Positions 49,438 to 59,259 of a stretch of 64,000 nucleotides of DNA are shown piece after piece (position 1 is the stretch's first letter; each line of letters starts with the position of its first letter). The notes under the pieces are model-generated. The model made no database searches and was not told where the DNA came from. It saw only the letters and a list, made by a program, of their open reading frames with translations. The DNA comes from Schlegelella_A sp038318385 (lineage in GTDB: Bacteria > Pseudomonadota > Gammaproteobacteria > Burkholderiales > Burkholderiaceae_C): the NCBI GenBank assembly GCA_038318385.1, contig JBBQCD010000002.1, forward strand, positions 1 to 64,000. The letters run 5' to 3'. The translations under genes were made by a program, and so were the position numbers.

Positions 49438-52400
49438 ATGAAGCGAATGGAGTCACGCAGGGCCGCCGATGGGCGGAGCGCCTCGGCGCGGCATCCGCCG
49501 TTGTCGCCGCTGGCGCTGGCGTTGATGCTGGCCTATGGCGGTGCGGGCTGGGCCAATCCGGCTGCTCCGGTGGTGGTGTCGGGGCAGGCCTCGGTGGTGG
49601 CCTCGGGCAAGACGCTGACCGTGACCAACACGCCCGGGGCGATCGTGTCCTGGCAGGGCTTTTCCATCGCCCCGGACGAGCTCACCCGCTTCGTCCAGCA
49701 GTCGGCCTCCAGCAGTGTCCTGAACCGCGTCGTCGGTGCCGACCCTTCACGCATCCTCGGCCAGCTCTCTTCCAACGGGCGCGTCTTTCTGGTCAACCCC
49801 AACGGCATCGTCTTCGGCGCGTCCTCGCGGGTGGATGTGGCCGCGCTCGCGGCCTCGACGCTGGACATCGCGGATTCGGACTTTCTCGCCGGTCGGCTGC
49901 GCTTTGCGGGCCCGGCCGGATCGGGCTCGCTCACCCAGCTGGGCACGATCACGACGCCTTCGGGCGGGCAGGTGCTGCTGGTGGCCCCGAGCGTGCACAA
50001 CGCCGGGCTCGTGACGACCCCCGAGGGCGAGATCCTCCTGGCCGCGGGCCACAGCGTGCAGCTCGTCGATGCGGCCGATCCGGCGTTGCGGGTGACGGTG
50101 AGCGCGGCGGGCACTGCGGTCAACCTGGCCGAGCTGGTGGCGCGCGGCGGCAGGCTGGGCATCCACGCGGGCCTGATCACCCAGAACGGCACGCTCAATG
50201 CCGATGGCGCTGCCCTCGGGCCGGGGGGCGAGGTCTACCTCAGGGCCAGCGGCAGCGCAGGTTCGACAACGAGCAGCCCGAGCCCGAGCCCGACCGGCAG
50301 CGGGGCGGGTGGGGCTTCGGCCCTGACCTTCGGTGCGGCCAGCCGCACGAGTGCCAATGGCACGGTCGGCGGGCGCATCACGGCGCAGGCGCCGGGCGCA
50401 ACGCTGCAGGCGGCCGGGACGATGGAGGCGCGCGGCAGCCAGGGCGCTGGCGGCTCGATCCACCTGCTCGGCGGTGATGTGCGCCTGGCCGGTGCGCAGC
50501 TCGATGTCTCCGGCGCGAGCGCCGGGGGCACGATCCTGGTGGGCGGCGACTACCAGGGTGCCAACCCCACCATCGCCAACGCCCGCAGCACGCAGGTGGA
50601 CGCGGCCTCGGTGCTCACCGCCGATGCCACCGCCAGCGGCCGGGGCGGCAAGGTGGTGGTCTGGGCCGACGGCGCGAGCGCCTTCGCCGGATCGATCTCG
50701 GCCAGGGGCGGCGCACACGGCGGCGACGGCGGCTTCGTCGAGGTCTCGGGCAAGGCCACGCTCGACTTCCAGGGCACCGCAGACACCCGCGCTCCCCTCG
50801 GCCTCACCGGAACCCTCCTGCTCGACCCCACCGACATCACGATCTCGAACGCAGCGAACGGCACCATCAGCGCCGGGCCCACCTACACCGGCACCGCCGC
50901 TTCCTCCAACCTCAACGTCACCACCCTGCAGACCGCGCTGGCCTCCAACAACGTCGTCGTCGATACGACGAGCGCCTTCGCAGGCGCCGGCAACATCACC
51001 GTCGCCGACGCCGTCACCTGGGCCGGCGCCAACTCGCTCGAGCTGAAGGCCCACAACGACATCACGGTCAGCAGCGGGGCAACCATCAACGCCACCGGAA
51101 CCGGCGCCCTGCGGCTCATTGCCGACCAGGACGGCAACGGCGCCGGCAACGTCGCCGTCAACGCGAACGTGACAACGCGACTCGGCGGGATCTCGATCTC
51201 CGGGGTGAACATCACGACCCCGCTCTCCGTCACCCTGCGGACGACGGGGCTGACGGACGGCGACGGCGGCGCGATGAAACTCACCGCGACGAACGCCGTC
51301 GTCACCGGGGACCTCATCGCCAACGGCGGCACGGCGTCCGCCGGCGCCGGGCGCAACGCCGGCGCGGTCACGATCAACGGCTCGACCATCAGCGTCGCCG
51401 CGGTCGTCGCGACCGGCTCCGCCGCTGCCGGCACCAGCCTGAAGGGCGGCAAGGGAGGCGCCATCGCGCTGACCGCCACCGGTGCGGTCGGCCTCACATT
51501 CGGACTCACCGCCAACGGCGGCGCCGGCTCCGCGTCGAACGGCGCCGGGGGCGACGCCGGCTCGATCGCGATCGCCAACAGCGGCGCCGGCAATGTCACC
51601 GCGACCACCCTCACCGCGTCCACCGGTGCGGCCACCGGAAGCGGGGCAGCGGGCACTGCCGGCAGCATCTCGGTCACCAACAGTGCCGGCAACATCCAGA
51701 CCGGGTCGATCACGACGACCGGCGCAGCCAAGGGCAACGGCGGCAGTGTCGTCCTGGACGCTCTCGGCAGCGTCACCGTCACGGTCGGCGGCGCGATCAC
51801 CACCTCGGGCGGCACGTCCCTCGGCAGCATGGCAGGCGCCGATGCCGGCAACGTGACGCTCCGCGGCTCGACGGTAACGATGTCGCCCGGCGCCAGTGGC
51901 GGCAATCTCGTCACCGCCAGCGGCAGCAACGCCCTGGGGCTCGCCGGCGCCCGGGGCGGCCACGCCGGTGCCCTGTCGATCACCGCGACCGCTGGAGCCG
52001 TCAATCTCGGTACGGGTGGGATCAGCGCCGTCGGTGGCAACGCGGTCGCCGGCGTGGGAGCGGGCGGCAATGGCGGCAATGTGACGGTCGCCGCGACCGG
52101 CAACGTCACGATCGGCCCGATCGGGGCGCGCTCGGGCAACGCCTTCGGCACCGGCGCCACCGGCGGCACGGCGGGCACGCTCGACGTGAGCGGCGCGGCC
52201 GTCTCACTCGGGGCCCTCACCACCACCGGGGGGATCGACGGCGACGGCGGTGCAATCGCGGTCCGGGCGAGCGGCACTCTCGCCACGGGCGCCATCGCCG
52301 CCTCGGGCGGGACGGGGAACACGGGGATCGCGGGTGGAGCCGCCGGCACCGTGACGCTGGCCTCGAGCGGGGCAGGCGTCACGACCGGCTCGGTGACCGC

Positions 52401-55400
52401 CAACGGCGGCGCCGCAGGCGGCGGCGGTGGCGGCGGCGGAGGCGCAGGAGGAAACGGCGCGCCTGCGCGCGGAGGCGATGCCGCGAGCGTCGACATCCGC
52501 GGCGCGGGTGCGATGTCGATCGGCGCCGTGCAGGCGAGCGGCGGCAACGCAAGCGGCGGCAACGCCGGCGCTGCCGCGGGAGGCCGCTCCGGCACGGTGA
52601 CGCTCGCCAACACCTCGACGACGACAGGCGCGGTGACCGTCACCTCACTCACGGCACGCGTGGGCGCGGCGAACGGCGCCACGACGAGCGGGGCAGCGGG
52701 ACGCCTCGAGGTCACCAACAACGCCCCGACGCTCCTGCAGGTCGGTGCGATCGACACCAGCGGGCAGGCCGGCGGCAGCGGCGGCGACGTTCGCCTGGTT
52801 TCCGCGGGCAACGTCACCGCGAGCAGCACCATCGCGCTCGGTGGCGGCGCACTGGCCGCCGGAACGATCGCGGCGGGGCGCGATGCCGGCTCGCTCACGG
52901 TCCAGGGCGTCAACCGGATGCTCTCCGGCGCGGTCACGGCGAGCGGCACCGCAGCCGTCGTGGCCGGGAACAAGGACGGCGACGCCGGATCGATCGTCGT
53001 CACCGGGCCAGCGGGCACGGTGACCGGCTCCGGGACCCTCAGCACCGCTGCGCTCACCGCCTCCAACGGCGCAGCGCTCGGCGCGACCACCACCGGAGCG
53101 GCGGGCCGCATCGTGCTGGACGGGAGTGCGATCACCGTCAACGGCAACTACACCACCAGCGGCACGGCGCTCGGTTCCGGCGGCGCGATCACGCTCCTCG
53201 CGACCGACGGAGGCATCACCGCCACAGGCCGGGCGCTCAGCGCCGGCGTCGGCGCGATCACCCTGACCGGGACCGGGTCGGTCGCGGGATCGAACGGCAT
53301 TTCGCTCGCCAGCGCCACCACCCTCACCACCACCAGCGGCGACATCCGGCTGCTCGGCTGGGGCACCGGCACCGCCCCCGGCATCCGGATCGCGAACGTC
53401 GGCACCATCGTCAGCACGGCCACCGGAGCGATCCACATCACCGGGACCGGTGGACCCTCGGCGGCCGGCGTGAGCGCCCATGGCGTCCACCTCGACGCCG
53501 GCGCGATCGTGCGTTCGACCGTCGATTCGACGATCCACATCACCGGCACGGCCGGCAACGGCGACTGGGCCAACTTCGGCATCCGCAATCAGGGCAGCAC
53601 GGTCTCGGCCGTCGACGGCGCGATCGTCATGACCGGCTACGGAATGGGCGGCCGCGGCAGCACCAACAGCGACAACGTCGGCATCGTCGTCAACGCCGGC
53701 GGCATCGTCCAGGGCCTCGGGAACGCCAACGTCACGCTCACCGGCATCGGCAGCGCCGCCAGCACGGACCGCAACTACGGCATCCAGATCGCGCGCAGCG
53801 GCATCGTCAGCGTGAAGGACGGCGACCTCCGCCTGGAAGGCACCGGCGGGGGCACCGGCGCCGACAACGTCGGGGTGCTGATCAACGTCTCGTCCGGCAC
53901 GAGCGGACTGGTGCGCTCGCTCGGCAGCGGTGCGATCGACGTCGTCGGCACCGGCGGTGTCGGCACCGACGGCAACATCGGCATCGCGATCAGCAGCGGC
54001 GTGTCCAAGATCACCACCGCCGGCGGGGCGGTCCGCCTGACGGGCACCGGCAGCGGCACCGGCGCGAACAACCACGGGATCGTGCTCGACGCCGGCGGTG
54101 CGATCGAGTCGAGCGGCCCGGCCGCGATCTCGCTCACCGGTGTCGGTGCGGCCGGGGCGCGCGGGATCGTCGGCACCAACGCGCTCTCCTCCATCGGCGG
54201 GCCGCTGGCAACCGGCCCCATCCGCCTCGGCGCCGACGCCATCGACCTCGCCAACGTTCGCCTGCAGAGCAGCGGCGCGCTGACGCTCGAGCCGCTGACC
54301 GCCGCGACGCCGCTCGAGAGGGGCGGCGCGGCGGCGATCGGCTTCGCCCTCGGCGCCACGGCAATGGGTAATCTGATCGATGGCTTCAGCTCGATCACGA
54401 TCGGGCGCGCCGACGGCAGCGGCGCGATGACTGTCCATGCGCTGACCTTCACCGATCCGCTGACGCTGCGCGCACCGCTCGGTTCGATCGCGGTGGACGG
54501 CGCGCTCGCCGGCAGCGGCGACGCGACGCTCAGGCTGCAGGCCGGCGCGATCGGCCTGGCTGGCAACGTTTCGACGATCGGCCGGTCGATCACGCTCGAC
54601 GGCCCGGTCACGCTCGGCGCCACGGTCCTGCTCGAAACCACCGGCGGCGGCAGTGCCCCCGGCGGAGCGGCGCTGGCGGTCACTGGTCGCATCGACGGCG
54701 ACGGCGGCCTCGCGGCCCGCCACCTCACGCTCGATGCCGGCAACGCCGGCACGGTCGCCCTGGCTGCGCCGATCGGCGCGCTCGCGCCGATTGGCGGCCT
54801 CACGGTGCGGGGCGCCAGCGTCAGCATGCCGGCGGTTTCGACCGGTGCGGGTGGCATCACGGTCGATGCCGGCGGGATTGCCCTGTACGGCGATCTGTCC
54901 ACCGGCGCGAGCGCGAACGCCGGCCCGATCGCGCTCACCGGCACGCTGACCTTGCACGAGAGCGTCGTCCTGCGCAGCGCGGGCACCGGGGCCGACGCGG
55001 CGCTGACGATCGCGGGTCCGATCGACGCCGATCTCGCGGCAAACCGGCGCGCCCTGACGCTCGACGCCGGCCCGACCGGCACCGTCGCCATCGGCGGCGC
55101 CGTCGGTGCGGCCCGACCACTGGGTGCGTTGACCGTCGCCGACGCCGCCAGCTTCACGCTCGGCGCCGTCGATACCCTCGGCGATGTGACGCTGCGTGCG
55201 CGCGAAGCCATCGCCCTCACGGCACCGATCCATTCGAGCACCGGACGCCTCCGAGTCGTCGCCGACGCCGGCGACCTCACGCTCGGCGCCACGCTCGGCG
55301 CCGGCGCGTCCGGTGACGCCATCGTCCTCAGCGCCGGCGGCGCTTTCGTCAACACGGCCGGCGCAGCCGCGCTCGACCCCGGCGCCGGGCGCTGGCTGAT

Positions 55401-56658
55401 CTTTTCAGGCGACCCGAGCGCCGACACGCCCGGCGGGCTGACGGCCGATTTCAAGCAGTACGCGGCTGCCGGCGTCTCGACCCCGGCAGTCGGCAGCGGC
55501 AACGGCCTGCTCTATCGCCTGGCGCCGGTGGTCGCACCGAACCTGATCGGCGGCGTCGCCAAGGTCTACGACGGCACGACCGCGGCGAACCTCGCACCCG
55601 CGAACATCGCCGCGAACGGCACGGTGGCCGGCGACACGCTCGTGATCGGCGGCGGGGTCGCAACCTTCGACACCCGTCACGCGGGCAGCGGCAAGACGGT
55701 CACCGTCACCGGTCTGACCATCGTCGGCGCCAGCCAAGGGGCGATGCCGGTCTACGGCTATGCGTTGTCGGCGCCCGATGCGAGCGCCGCGATCGGAACC
55801 ATCAGCCCCGCGCCGCTGGCGATCGGCGCGCGCCCGGACAGCCGTGTCTACGACGGCGGCACCGCATCGACGGCAAGTCCGAGCGTAGCCGGCCTGGTGG
55901 CCGGCGACAGCCTCGTCGCCCTTTCCCAGACCTTCGACGTCGAGAGTGCCGGGGCGCGCGTGTTGTCGGTCAGCGGCTACACCCTTCTCGACGGCAACGG
56001 GGGGCGCAACTACGCCGTCTCGACCGCGACCGCGCCCGGCCTCATCATGCCGGCCATGCTGACGATCACCGCGGACGACAAGACCCGAACCACGCTCGAT
56101 TCCGAGCCGCTCTTCACCGCGCGTTACGGGGGCTGGGTCGGCGGCGACACCCTTGCGATCCTGACCGGCACGCTGCAGCTCACGACCTCGGCGACGAGCA
56201 ACTCACCGGCGGGCAGCTATCCGATCGTCCCTCGCGGAGTCGCCGCGGCCAACTACACCATCGGCTACGTCGACGGCACGCTCAGCGTCACCACACCGCC
56301 CGCGGCGGCAATCGCCACGCCGGCGCCCCAGATCCCACCGGTCGCCACGCCAGCGCCGCTGCTCCCACCGGTCGCCACGCCGACGCCGCTGCCACCACCC
56401 CTCATACCAGCTTCCCCTGCATCACCCTCCCTCCCGTCACCGTCGGAAGCCACTGCCTCGGGCGGCACGCCAGCGCTGCTGTCCGGCAGCACTTCTCTCA
56501 GCGCGTCGGCGCCATTGCCCCGCCTCGTGACACAGCCCGAGCTTGCGGGCCTGGAGCCGGAGGGGGGGCGAGGCGCCCCACCAGCGCCCTGCGCGCTCTC
56601 GGTTTCGGGACAGCGAAGTTGCCTCCCGGTCGAGCCGACACCCCGAGGCGTCCGCTGA
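49438..56658 (+). CDS. TpsA filamentous-haemagglutinin-type exoprotein
   Basis: The 2406-aa protein is the secreted partner of a two-partner secretion system. After a signal peptide (cleavage GWA-NP) comes the TPS domain (~30-290) with NPNGIVFG, needed for recognition by TpsB. The centre (~300-2020) is a long Gly/Ala/Thr/Ser-rich beta-helix. The C-terminus has two YDG-type repeats (KVYDGTTAAN near 2042 and RVYDGGTAST near 2137) and an MBG-like repeat (~2205-2285), then a Pro-rich stretch with repeated PPVATP. There are almost no Cys. Start at 49438 is preferred over the in-frame ATG at 49426 because GGGGA sits 5 bases before it. The stop overlaps the TpsB start (TGATG). Confidence 0.9.
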   Translation: MKRMESRRAADGRSASARHPPLSPLALALMLAYGGAGWANPAAPVVVSGQASVVASGKTLTVTNTPGAIVSWQGFSIAPDELTRFVQQSASSSVLNRVVGADPSRILGQLSSNGRVFLVNPNGIVFGASSRVDVAALAASTLDIADSDFLAGRLRFAGPAGSGSLTQLGTITTPSGGQVLLVAPSVHNAGLVTTPEGEILLAAGHSVQLVDAADPALRVTVSAAGTAVNLAELVARGGRLGIHAGLITQNGTLNADGAALGPGGEVYLRASGSAGSTTSSPSPSPTGSGAGGASALTFGAASRTSANGTVGGRITAQAPGATLQAAGTMEARGSQGAGGSIHLLGGDVRLAGAQLDVSGASAGGTILVGGDYQGANPTIANARSTQVDAASVLTADATASGRGGKVVVWADGASAFAGSISARGGAHGGDGGFVEVSGKATLDFQGTADTRAPLGLTGTLLLDPTDITISNAANGTISAGPTYTGTAASSNLNVTTLQTALASNNVVVDTTSAFAGAGNITVADAVTWAGANSLELKAHNDITVSSGATINATGTGALRLIADQDGNGAGNVAVNANVTTRLGGISISGVNITTPLSVTLRTTGLTDGDGGAMKLTATNAVVTGDLIANGGTASAGAGRNAGAVTINGSTISVAAVVATGSAAAGTSLKGGKGGAIALTATGAVGLTFGLTANGGAGSASNGAGGDAGSIAIANSGAGNVTATTLTASTGAATGSGAAGTAGSISVTNSAGNIQTGSITTTGAAKGNGGSVVLDALGSVTVTVGGAITTSGGTSLGSMAGADAGNVTLRGSTVTMSPGASGGNLVTASGSNALGLAGARGGHAGALSITATAGAVNLGTGGISAVGGNAVAGVGAGGNGGNVTVAATGNVTIGPIGARSGNAFGTGATGGTAGTLDVSGAAVSLGALTTTGGIDGDGGAIAVRASGTLATGAIAASGGTGNTGIAGGAAGTVTLASSGAGVTTGSVTANGGAAGGGGGGGGGAGGNGAPARGGDAASVDIRGAGAMSIGAVQASGGNASGGNAGAAAGGRSGTVTLANTSTTTGAVTVTSLTARVGAANGATTSGAAGRLEVTNNAPTLLQVGAIDTSGQAGGSGGDVRLVSAGNVTASSTIALGGGALAAGTIAAGRDAGSLTVQGVNRMLSGAVTASGTAAVVAGNKDGDAGSIVVTGPAGTVTGSGTLSTAALTASNGAALGATTTGAAGRIVLDGSAITVNGNYTTSGTALGSGGAITLLATDGGITATGRALSAGVGAITLTGTGSVAGSNGISLASATTLTTTSGDIRLLGWGTGTAPGIRIANVGTIVSTATGAIHITGTGGPSAAGVSAHGVHLDAGAIVRSTVDSTIHITGTAGNGDWANFGIRNQGSTVSAVDGAIVMTGYGMGGRGSTNSDNVGIVVNAGGIVQGLGNANVTLTGIGSAASTDRNYGIQIARSGIVSVKDGDLRLEGTGGGTGADNVGVLINVSSGTSGLVRSLGSGAIDVVGTGGVGTDGNIGIAISSGVSKITTAGGAVRLTGTGSGTGANNHGIVLDAGGAIESSGPAAISLTGVGAAGARGIVGTNALSSIGGPLATGPIRLGADAIDLANVRLQSSGALTLEPLTAATPLERGGAAAIGFALGATAMGNLIDGFSSITIGRADGSGAMTVHALTFTDPLTLRAPLGSIAVDGALAGSGDATLRLQAGAIGLAGNVSTIGRSITLDGPVTLGATVLLETTGGGSAPGGAALAVTGRIDGDGGLAARHLTLDAGNAGTVALAAPIGALAPIGGLTVRGASVSMPAVSTGAGGITVDAGGIALYGDLSTGASANAGPIALTGTLTLHESVVLRSAGTGADAALTIAGPIDADLAANRRALTLDAGPTGTVAIGGAVGAARPLGALTVADAASFTLGAVDTLGDVTLRAREAIALTAPIHSSTGRLRVVADAGDLTLGATLGAGASGDAIVLSAGGAFVNTAGAAALDPGAGRWLIFSGDPSADTPGGLTADFKQYAAAGVSTPAVGSGNGLLYRLAPVVAPNLIGGVAKVYDGTTAANLAPANIAANGTVAGDTLVIGGGVATFDTRHAGSGKTVTVTGLTIVGASQGAMPVYGYALSAPDASAAIGTISPAPLAIGARPDSRVYDGGTASTASPSVAGLVAGDSLVALSQTFDVESAGARVLSVSGYTLLDGNGGRNYAVSTATAPGLIMPAMLTITADDKTRTTLDSEPLFTARYGGWVGGDTLAILTGTLQLTTSATSNSPAGSYPIVPRGVAAANYTIGYVDGTLSVTTPPAAAIATPAPQIPPVATPAPLLPPVATPTPLPPPLIPASPASPSLPSPSEATASGGTPALLSGSTSLSASAPLPRLVTQPELAGLEPEGGRGAPPAPCALSVSGQRSCLPVEPTPRGVR

Positions 56659-58292
56659 TGCGGCCGCCCGACCTCGCCGACGCCGGCTTCCGCGCGCTGC
56701 CCCTCTCGGCCCGCGGTGGCGCTCGCCGTCTCGCCCACTGGATCGCTGCCGGTGCGGCGGCGCTGCTTGCGGCGAAGGCGGCGGCGCAGGGAACACCGCC
56801 CCCGGTCTTCGACGTGGAACGCTACGTCGTCCAGGGCAACACCGTGCTGACGGCCGAACGACTCGACTCGACGCTGCGGCCTTACACCGGCACGCAGCGC
56901 ACCTTCACCGACGTGCAGGCGGCCGTCGCCGCGCTCCAGACCGCCTACGCCCGCGCCGGCTATGGCGCGGTGACCGTGGTCCTGCCCGAGCAACGGATCG
57001 AGTCAGGCCGCGTTCGCCTCGACGTGATCGAGCCGCGCCTGGAGCGCGTGGCGCTCGACGGAGCGCCACAGACCGACTCCGAGCGCATCCGACGGATCCT
57101 TCCCGCGCTCCAGGAGGGCCTGACCCCGAACACCGCACAGCTCGCGCGCGAACTGCGCCTGGCCAACGAGAACCCGGCGCGCCGCTTCAGCATCGATCTG
57201 CACAGCGAGGCTCCCGATCGCCTCGAGGCGGTCGTGACGGTGCAGGAGGAGAAGCCCTGGCGAGTCGGCGTGGTCCTCGACGACACCGGAACGCCGGCGA
57301 CCGGCCGGTATCGCATCGGCACCTTCCTGCAGCACGCCGACGTCCTCGATCGCGGCCATGTCGCCACGCTTCAGTACATCACGGCGCCCGGGCGCCTCGG
57401 TGAAGTCTCGATCGCAGCGCTCAACTACCGTGTGCCGCTGCCGGAGCTCGGCGACGCGCTCGACCTGTTCGCGGTCCATGCCGATGTCGACTCCGGGGTC
57501 GTCGGCGATCTCTTCACCGTACGCGGGCGCGGCGACGTGGCCGGCATGCGCTACACCCATACCTTCGATCCGACCGCAAGCGTGCGCCAGCGACTGACCT
57601 TCGGGCTGGAGCGGCGCGCGTTCGGCAACCGCGTCGCGGTGGTCGGCGGTCCCGGCGGACTGGTGCCGGACGTCACCGTTCGCCCGGTGAGCCTGGGCTA
57701 CGGCGGCGCCTGGGCCGATGCGGGCCAGCAACTCGACTTCTCGGCCACGTTGTTCCACAACCTGCCCGGCGGCGGCAACGGCCGCGTCGCCGACATTGCC
57801 GCTGCGCGCAGCGGCGCCAAGGCCGACTACACCCTCGTGCGCTGGTCGGCGAGCTATCTGCAGACGCTGCCGGCCGATTGGCAGCTGCGCCTGGCGACCG
57901 ACGGCCAGACCAGCCGCGATGCACTGGTGCCGGGAGAGCAATACGGTGTCGGCGGCCAGGAATCGGTGCGCGGCTTTCTCGAGCGCGAGTTCGTCAACGA
58001 CAGCGGCCAGCGGGTCACCCTCGAGGTCTACGGTGCCGACTTCGGCGCCCGCGTCGCTCCCGCCGCGAGCGCACGGCTGCTCGCCTTCATCGACCACGGC
58101 AGCGTTCGCCGCAACCGTGCCCTGCCGGGCGAGACGACGCGCGCCGAGATTGCCAGCGCGGGCGTCGGCCTGCGCCTCTCGGTGGCGCCGTCGTGGAATC
58201 TGCGCTTCGACGTCGCCCACGTGCTCAAGGGCAGCGGCCTGCACCCGAGCCACGACGACCGCGTCCACTTCAGTCTCGGCTACGCCTGGTGA
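56658..58292 (+). CDS. TpsB outer-membrane transporter (FhaC/ShlB family)
   Basis: The 544-aa protein has a signal sequence (cleavage near AAKAAA-QG), a POTRA region (~50-200) starting FDVERYVVQGNTVLTAERL, and a C-terminal 16-strand-type beta-barrel. The conserved loop-6 motif appears as SVRGFLERE, and the last strand ends RVHFSLGYAW with a terminal aromatic residue. It exports the preceding exoprotein through the outer membrane. Its ATG overlaps the TpsA stop by one base, so the pair is translationally coupled. Confidence 0.92.
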   Translation: MRPPDLADAGFRALPLSARGGARRLAHWIAAGAAALLAAKAAAQGTPPPVFDVERYVVQGNTVLTAERLDSTLRPYTGTQRTFTDVQAAVAALQTAYARAGYGAVTVVLPEQRIESGRVRLDVIEPRLERVALDGAPQTDSERIRRILPALQEGLTPNTAQLARELRLANENPARRFSIDLHSEAPDRLEAVVTVQEEKPWRVGVVLDDTGTPATGRYRIGTFLQHADVLDRGHVATLQYITAPGRLGEVSIAALNYRVPLPELGDALDLFAVHADVDSGVVGDLFTVRGRGDVAGMRYTHTFDPTASVRQRLTFGLERRAFGNRVAVVGGPGGLVPDVTVRPVSLGYGGAWADAGQQLDFSATLFHNLPGGGNGRVADIAAARSGAKADYTLVRWSASYLQTLPADWQLRLATDGQTSRDALVPGEQYGVGGQESVRGFLEREFVNDSGQRVTLEVYGADFGARVAPAASARLLAFIDHGSVRRNRALPGETTRAEIASAGVGLRLSVAPSWNLRFDVAHVLKGSGLHPSHDDRVHFSLGYAW

Positions 58293-58296
58293 GTCG

Positions 58297-58311
58297 CGCG
58301 GCTGCGCCGCG
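58297..58311 (+). terminator. GC hairpin after tpsB
   Basis: CGCGGC-tgc-GCCGCG begins 4 bases after the TpsB stop codon. It has no U-tract, so termination would be weak or Rho-assisted. Confidence 0.4.
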
Positions 58312-58324
58312 AATGCCAGGGAGC

Positions 58325-58354
58325 GGGCACTGCCTCCACGGGCACTGCCTCCAG
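58325..58354 (+). repeat. 15-bp tandem duplication
   Basis: GGGCACTGCCTCCAC is followed directly by GGGCACTGCCTCCAG. The pair lies in the 88-bp gap before the 251-aa gene, 26 bases from its start codon, and looks like a recent slippage duplication. Confidence 0.6.
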
Positions 58355-58380
58355 AATGCACGTTCCGCATCGAGAACCGC

Positions 58381-59136
58381 ATGTCTGCCGCCGCCGATTC
58401 GATCCTTTGCCACCTGGAGACCGTCGACGCCGAGCGCGCGCGACGCAGCGCCGTCCCCGGCCTCGAAGCCCGGGTTGCCGCGCTGAAGACTTTCCAGCAG
58501 CGCCGCTTCTCGCACACCTACGCCGACCTGCTGGAATCGGCCCGCCACGGTCCGGCGGCGCGCTTCTTCCTCGACGAGCTCTACGGCCCACGCGACTACT
58601 CCCGTCGCGACACGCAGTTCGCCCGCGTCGTGCCGGCGCTGGTGAGGCTGTTCCCGAGGGAGATCGTCGACACGGTGCGACGACTGGCGGAACTGCATGC
58701 GCTCTCCGAGACGCTCGACACGGCGATGGCGCTGCAGCTCGACGGCAAACATGTCACGCCGCTGCGCTACATCCGCGCCTGGCAACTCGTCGGCCGTGAC
58801 GCCGACCGGCAGGCTCAGATCGCCGTGACGCTCGACGTGGCGCGGCGGCTGGACCGGCTCACCCGCAAGGTGCTGCTGCGCCAGAGTCTGCACCTGATGC
58901 GCGGCCCCGCACGCGCCGCCGGACTCGGCGAATTGCAGGCCTTTCTCGAAGCCGGCTTCGACACGTTCCGGGCGATGAAGGGTGCGGAAGAATTCCTGGC
59001 CACCGTCCGCACTCGCGAGGAAGCGCTGTCGGCCGCGCTTTTCGCGGCTGACACGTCCGAAGCGATCGGCGCGGCCGATGCAGCGCTCACGCCGGCCGGC
59101 CCGTCGATGGCCCGCGCCCTGGCGGCACTGCCGTGA
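58381..59136 (+). CDS. Uncharacterised helical protein (251 aa)
   Basis: The start at 58381 (MSAAADSILCHLETVDAERA) gives a 251-aa, almost wholly alpha-helical soluble protein. It contains ARFFLDELYGPRDYSRRDTQ near residue 60-80, followed by FARVVPALVRLFPREIVDTV. This Phe-Phe-Leu-Asp-Glu-Leu-Tyr-Gly segment is one I associate with a conserved but functionally unassigned proteobacterial family. There is no signal peptide. It follows tpsB by 88 bp and precedes an SDR gene on the same strand, possibly in one transcript with it. Confidence 0.75.
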   Translation: MSAAADSILCHLETVDAERARRSAVPGLEARVAALKTFQQRRFSHTYADLLESARHGPAARFFLDELYGPRDYSRRDTQFARVVPALVRLFPREIVDTVRRLAELHALSETLDTAMALQLDGKHVTPLRYIRAWQLVGRDADRQAQIAVTLDVARRLDRLTRKVLLRQSLHLMRGPARAAGLGELQAFLEAGFDTFRAMKGAEEFLATVRTREEALSAALFAADTSEAIGAADAALTPAGPSMARALAALP

Positions 59137-59259
59137 CCGGGCGACCCGCCGCAACGGAGGGAGCGTATGGAGGTAGACGCGCTGGAGCGATCCGCCGCCT
59201 GCAGGGCTTCCTTCGGTGCACACTCGGAAGGTCTGAGCCCCCTCGAACAGGACAACACG

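Noticed and set aside
49747..55502. Long minus-strand frames opposite the TPS exoprotein
   Set aside because: Composition is Pro/Ala/Arg-biased and domain-free. The plus-strand frame has a signal peptide, TPS domain and MBG/YDG repeats.
49438..58292. Contact-dependent inhibition (CdiA/CdiB) locus
   Set aside because: There is no VENN-type junction, C-terminal toxin or small immunity gene; the C-terminus is MBG/YDG repeats and a Pro-rich tail.
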